Assembly: GCA_036250195.1 (NCBI GenBank) | Contig: JAVHZZ010000003.1 | Location: forward strand, 54,489,521 to 54,553,520 | DNA: 64,000 bases | Source of the DNA: Mixophyes australis | Taxonomy: Eukaryota; Chordata; Amphibia; Anura; Limnodynastidae | Direction of reading: 5' to 3' | In this document: one piece after another, positions 59,501-64,000 of the stretch | Layout of the letters: every line of letters begins with the position of its first letter | Numbering within the stretch: the first letter of the stretch is position 1 | Translations under genes and position numbers: made by a program | The notes under the pieces: generated by a model | Seen by the model: the letters and a program-made list of their open reading frames with translations, nothing else | What the model was told of the DNA's origin: nothing | The model's database searches: none

Positions 59501-61209
59501 GACGCAGAGCTGTCTGGTGGGGGGGGAGGGGAGTGCTATTGATGGATGTTGTCTAACCACCTCCTGTGGCTGCTATAGGCACCACAAGCGGAAAGCCCCG
59601 AGGGTGCCGGCATTTGCTAAGGATTTTTTTTATTCTCTCTTTCTCCAAGCAGATCTTCACTTGGTTTATTTTCAGACAGATGCTGCGTTTTATTGTGGCT
59701 GTCCAATAATGTTCTTTAGACCATCTGACCAGGGCAGGGGGCTATTTCCCCCCCTGCTGTTGGTCTGGATGTGGCTTGCCAGAGCCACTATTCATAGGAC
59801 AGATGCACAGTAATCCTTTTTTTTTAAACCGTGAATAGACAAAAAAAAAAATTAGAAATAAGAATATCATATCTCAAATGAACAATATTATTCTTGCAAT
59901 ACACCCAACCTTCATGTAACATTATAGTATATGTTTTGCTTTTTTTTTTTTTTTTATAATAATAATGAATTAAAAAAAAAAAGCAACACATAGGTTTAAT
60001 AAATAACAACTTGCACTGTGGCTCTTATGCACAGTGTTAAAAGTAAGCAATGACATACTGTTCAGGGATTAGATTCCCATCCTGTGCTATTTATTTTTCT
60101 TTGCCAGCATACAATGATGTAACCTCTCCTGTTCTTAGGCAGTCATACAATCATTACATGGAACAGTGCATTGCTGCCTCTCTTTGATACCTAGACGTTC
60201 AAAGTGGACAGCTGCAGGCTGATGTTTAGAGCTTCTTTTTTTTTTTTTTTTCAATTAAAATGTGTGTGTGGGAGGTGGGGGTTTACATATAAAGTCAGGT
60301 CACCTGGGTAAGGAGATCACCTATACAGTGGCTGAAACGTCAGATTTAAATAACATGTAGAAAGGTGTAAGGTCTGGAATTACAATCCAGGCAGATATAT
60401 AATATATTTTCTACAGCACACAAGAAGAGCATCCTCCCCAGCGTATGTAAATAATTAAAAGCGCTCTACCCTCTAAATATTACAACACCAGAAACCTGCT
60501 CTATGTTTCAGCTGTGGCAGATTAATTCTAAAAAGGACAGGTCTGGTTGTTGAGTTTGATCTGCAGCCCTGGCTAGACGGATTCATATGAGTGAAATGAT
60601 GCAGATGTGTAGGGGACTGAAAGGTGGGGGTTTTGCACAATTCAGGATACCTACACTGACTGCATAGAAAGCACTAAACCCGGTGTCATGTTACTAAAGC
60701 ACAAACCTACTGTCTGGAGTCTAAGCTCTTATCACTTAGACACGCCCAAACACCCCCCCCCCCCCATTCCCTTTCATTGCATGTAGCCTAGAGTGCCCTT
60801 ATATATCTTACAAGGCAGAAATGTCTGGCTGGTAAATGTCTGCATGTATTAAAATCCTTCATAAGATATATGTACATGACTGCATTTATAATGACGGATT
60901 ATTCTAAAGCATGCCATAAAAGTGCATACATGCAATGAAAGCAACAGAATAGATTTCCATCTGGCTGCACATGCACATGTTAGTGTAAGCATGTAATCAG
61001 TGTCACTTCCCTGAACATACCATGCACGTGGGAAGCAGTCTTAATCATACATATATTACATCAGTTTATCATTTCAATTATATAGAATTGTATCACCCTT
61101 AAATGTTATCTCCCAATTTGGATTTGGTCAGTAGTGTAAACCCCCAGAAGACACCCCCACCCATCACCCCAGACCTTTCTTCACAGACACACTGACACCA
61201 GTACCAGTT
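56581..61209. other. Repeat-poor DNA downstream of SOX11
   Basis: About 4.6 kb without any of the dispersed families seen in the rest of the window, except a short (CA)n(TA/TC)n run at about 59115-59205 and poly(A/T) runs. No second gene was recognised. Frames of 60-123 codons (56835-57122, 58992-59363, 59469-59813) carry no domain. The stretch fits the pattern of conserved regulatory DNA or an extended 3' UTR next to SOX genes. Confidence 0.5.
58420..58690. promoter_or_regulatory. Candidate conserved enhancer-like segment
   Basis: Dense AT-rich homeodomain-like cores (CCTAATTATGCC, AGAATAATTACCC, GGTAATTGTAAG), an E-box (CAGATG) and TCAAAG occur in unique sequence about 4 kb downstream of the SOX11 stop codon. 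The look is that of vertebrate conserved non-coding DNA. No alignment was possible, so this is inference. Confidence 0.25.
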
Positions 61210-62521
61210 TCTATCAGTTCCAGCTGATTTATTAAAATCATCAAGATACAGACACTTCCAGCATTAGGAAAAACAGGCAATGATGTAGACAGTGCACACG
61301 TCTGTTATTCCATCATTTGCTTTAGAATATGCAGATGGTCTGTACTCACTTTTATTCTTTTCAGGTTATATTGCACATTTAGAAAACCTTTATTATGTGC
61401 CTTTTCTTGCTAAAAATCCAGCATCCAGTTTCAAACCTTCTATCAGGCCCCATCCACATATCACAGCATATGATATACATAGAATCCTACTATTTTACAG
61501 TACATATACAATCTTTAAGCTAACAGCTCTGAGGTCTATGTCACCATTTCAATAAATCTTTACCTACAAATATTGGACAAATCTGAACTATAGCTGTACA
61601 AAAAAAAAGGTTTTAAAACCACAAGGCCTTTTAGATGCAAGGATTATTTTTTTTTTTTACTTCCATTTTTTTTTTAATCCTTATACCAGGACATAATTTT
61701 ATCAACAGACTTGCATGCTAAACAGAGAAAAAAAAAACATAGGAAGTGCCTGAAAGTCTTACTTAAAAACAACAAAAAAATGACAGCAGGAATGTTCCCT
61801 TTAAACTGTACAAAAATACGCCTGAAAATATTTTAATTTTTAAAAAAGACTGAGGTCTGTTATGTATCAAAAATGTTTCAATACCTTATTTTTTTTTTTG
61901 TACTGAGGTCTGGGTTGCCTGAAATTCAAGGAGGTATAAGGGAACAAGTTACAAAAAAAGTTGGCAATTAAAATCACATTGTGAAACCATACATTTTTGT
62001 GTTTGATCTGCAAAAAAGTAAAAACTCTGATTGAAATCAGTTCACAGTTAAGTGTAGCAGTTGTCCTGTGTTTCAGCTCCCTGCAGCTTTAAGACTCAGA
62101 TGCATAAAAGACATGAGTTGAGTGTTCTCCCTCCAAAAAAAGGTTGCAATAGTCAGTTTTCCAACAGATTTGAAATGTGTAGAGGAACAAAAAAAAATAT
62201 ATAAGATACACAAATGACCCCCTTGAGAATCAGCTCAGCTGCCAAGAAATATACATTTCTACACAACATTTTTCCAGACCGTTGACCATCAAAACATCTT
62301 CTTTCTTTTTTTTTCCTCTCCTTCCTTCACTAATCTTACAGTGAATGCCAGAAATCACAGGCAGGGAAATCAAGACCCCCTCCCTCCCCATATCTTGATG
62401 AATTTTTGTTTTAAAAAAATGGTCTCCTGCCCTCCCGTTTTTTTGTGTTCAAACCCTCCCCAAAAATATTAATACAAAAAAATTACAAAAAAAATAAAAA
62501 AAACAAAAACAAAAAACAAAA
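61210..62521 (-). other. Probable SOX11 3' UTR
   Basis: It follows the stop codon directly, is A/T-rich with many homopolymer runs, and ends at the poly(A) signal at 61228-61233. No intron signal was sought with success; SOX11 genes are single-exon. Longer forms extending further left are possible. Confidence 0.5.
61228..61233 (-). terminator. Candidate poly(A) signal for SOX11
   Basis: AATAAA on the minus strand is followed about 25-45 bases later by a GU-rich stretch (ACTGGTGTCAGTGTGTCTGT), the classic layout of a cleavage/polyadenylation site. It would give a 3' UTR of about 1.3 kb. Other AATAAA hexamers further left (for example near 60088) have weaker downstream GU content. Confidence 0.5.
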
Positions 62522-63637
62522 TCAGTAGGTAAATACCAAGTCTGAAAAGTTGGCTTCTAACCAGTCCCCTGCAATCATCTCGCTGAGTTCTGGGGTGCAG
62601 TAATCAGGGAATTCGAAGTGGGAACCAAGGCTTCCCTCACTGCACGAATCTAAGTCTTTGTCCACTAAGGAGAGAGAAAGGTTTCCTGAATTGGAGTTCC
62701 CCAGCTCGGGTGCCTGAGGGTTCTGTGTGAAGTTTAAGCTCAGATCAAACAGAAGATCATCTTTGTCACTGGATGAGGTAGACACAGAGCGGGATGGTGC
62801 CAGGGTGACGGTGGGTTGTGCTGTGCTGGGTTTGGTGATGTTTTTGAAGTTATAATAGAGTCTGCTGTTGGTGGCATTGCCCACCTCCTCGTACATGCTG
62901 GCTCCTTCGGTGGACTCTGCTGAAGAGCTCAAGGTGGGACTGGCTGGCACTTTGGCCACATTGTACTGTCTCAGCTGCTCATCGTCTTCCTCCTGTTTTA
63001 TCCTGATCTGCAGCTCATCCTCCTCTTCCTCCTCCTCATCCTCCTCCTCATCCATGAAGACACACTTCACAGCCTTGCTCACCTTGAGATTGCCAAACAC
63101 GTAGTCCTCCATCCCAGAGTATTCCTGCGGGGACTTGGCCCCGGGCTTGCTGGCTTTGAGCTTGGGGCATTTCTTAGCCGAGCTCTTGCTGCTGCTGCTC
63201 TTGATGCCGCCGGGGCTCTTCTCCGGAGACTGCCCCAGAGCCTGCTTTGAAGAAGCCTCCAGCTTGGGTTTTTTCCTGGGTCGGTACTTATAGTCTGGAT
63301 AATCCGCCATGTGTTTGAGCCGCAGCCGTTCGGCTTCCCTGATGAAGGGGATCTTCTCGCTGTCATTCAGCATTTTCCAGCGCTTCCCCAGTCTCTTGGA
63401 GATCTCAGCGTTGTGCATGTCCGGAGACTGCTCCATGATCTTTCTCCTCTCGATCTTGGACCATACCATAAAGGCGTTCATGGGTCGTTTGATGTGGCCA
63501 GTAGCCGTTTTGCACCAGTCCGGGTCACTCTCATCCAGGGCTACTGGGCTGCCAGCCATGAACTCTCCCTCCTCGGTGTCTGTGGACTCTGTGGGGTGGC
63601 TGCTGTCCAGGTCCAGGCTGTCTACTTGCTGCACCAT
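62522..63637 (-). CDS. SOX11: Transcription factor SOX-11 (SoxC family)
   Basis: A 371-residue single-exon protein. SOX11 is a nuclear HMG-box activator that bends DNA at ACAAAG/ACAATG sites and drives neural progenitor and neuronal genes, acting with partners such as POU factors. Domains: N-terminal [20 protein letters not shown] (29-48); HMG box about 48-118 ([35 protein letters not shown]) with basic ends PRKKPK; Ser/Lys-rich linker 126-170; acidic run 196-222 (Glu-rich); SoxC-specific transactivation domain 339-371 ending [20 protein letters not shown]. That C-terminus and the [23 protein letters not shown] block separate it from SOX4 and SOX12. The start at 63637 was chosen because MVQQ begins SOX11 proteins and its ATG has A at -3 and G at +4. 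It is shorter than the 441-residue human protein because Ala/Gly runs are absent. Confidence 0.97.
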   Translation of the reverse strand: MVQQVDSLDLDSSHPTESTDTEEGEFMAGSPVALDESDPDWCKTATGHIKRPMNAFMVWSKIERRKIMEQSPDMHNAEISKRLGKRWKMLNDSEKIPFIREAERLRLKHMADYPDYKYRPRKKPKLEASSKQALGQSPEKSPGGIKSSSSKSSAKKCPKLKASKPGAKSPQEYSGMEDYVFGNLKVSKAVKCVFMDEEEDEEEEEEDELQIRIKQEEDDEQLRQYNVAKVPASPTLSSSAESTEGASMYEEVGNATNSRLYYNFKNITKPSTAQPTVTLAPSRSVSTSSSDKDDLLFDLSLNFTQNPQAPELGNSNSGNLSLSLVDKDLDSCSEGSLGSHFEFPDYCTPELSEMIAGDWLEANFSDLVFTY

Positions 63638-63789
63638 GATGTCACTTTGTTGCCTTTTTTTGCTTTCTATGAACGTGTGACCCCCGGGGGAAGGACTGTG
63701 GACGCCGGAGCCCCTGCTCCCTCTCCTGCCGGTCTGGTGAGTGCTCGTACTCCTTCTGCAAAACTTCCAGCCTCCTACTGTACTAGTTA

Positions 63790-63930
63790 TTAGGGCTATA
63801 ATATGCATTACATCACTCCCGGAGGACCAATCGCGGAGCGCCGACCACTCCCACCCCAGCCAAGCGTTACGGAAGGCCACACCCCCCACCGCTTGCCATT
63901 GGAGCCAAAATCTATCAGTGGGCGGGTCCA
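63790..63930 (-). promoter_or_regulatory. SOX11: Putative SOX11 core promoter
   Basis: On the minus strand, in order toward the gene, there are a GC box (GGGCGGG seen on the plus strand at 63920-63926), a CCAAT box (63898-63902), an inverted CCAAT (63827-63831), TGATGTAATGCAT and a TATA-like TATTATAG (63797-63804). The spacing fits a start site near 63770 and a 5' UTR of about 130 bp. The reading frame happens to stay open through this region, but its only upstream ATG (63806-63808) abuts the TATA-like element. Confidence 0.5.
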
Positions 63931-64000
63931 CGGGATCTCAAAAAAATACTAAACCACTGGAGAGCGTCTGTCGGAGCTTAACTGCTTCCCTGCCGGCCTG

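Noticed and set aside
63309..63793. Antisense frames of 123 and 160 codons over SOX11
   Set aside because: They are shadows of the GC-rich SOX11 coding strand with no motif of their own.

Overview
The window is vertebrate nuclear DNA, almost certainly from an anuran amphibian (frog; species not determinable). It carries one intact protein-coding gene, a minus-strand single-exon SOX11 (SoxC family) at 62522-63637, next to the right edge. The other ~60 kb is an intergenic, repeat-loaded landscape of the kind expected beside a developmental regulator. No tRNA, rRNA, CRISPR or bacterial-type operon is visible. I found no evidence of a new multi-gene system; the interest lies in the layered mobile elements and a few structured repeats.

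Left part (1-19 kb): fold-back MITEs, a tRNA-derived SINE whose 3' tail resembles the L2-type ending GCGCTATATAAATAAA plus (GAT)n, an L2-like LINE end (11850-12422), and a cluster of Tc1/mariner remnants (13396-15278) in which one near-full-length transposase is flanked by inverted pieces of the same family. Middle (19-38 kb): an (ATCT)n tract, a TTAA-flanked MITE inside another MITE, a Tx1/L1-like LINE 3' half on the minus strand interrupted by a 196-bp near-perfect palindrome, two hAT-type elements with perfect 8-bp target duplications, a 19-bp minisatellite and a 1.27-kb 30-bp minisatellite.

Right-middle (38-57 kb): a Tc1-like element split by a hAT-type element, a Helitron remnant with a Pif1-helicase C-terminal fragment, and a plus-strand L1-like LINE split by a 1849-bp LTR-like insertion (TGTCAC...GTGACA, AATGG target duplication). 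That LTR holds two internal tandem arrays, one a repeated hairpin with a matched base-pair change. A minus-strand LINE reverse-transcriptase fragment lies at 56256-56545.

Right end (about 56.6-64 kb): dispersed repeats nearly vanish. This stretch holds a presumed 3' UTR with a good poly(A) signal (61228-61233), AT-rich candidate conserved regulatory DNA, the SOX11 coding sequence and a putative promoter with CCAAT and GC boxes and a TATA-like element (63790-63930). Several insertions can be ordered in time because one element splits another. All family names rest on remembered motif patterns and on copies compared within the window; no database search was run.
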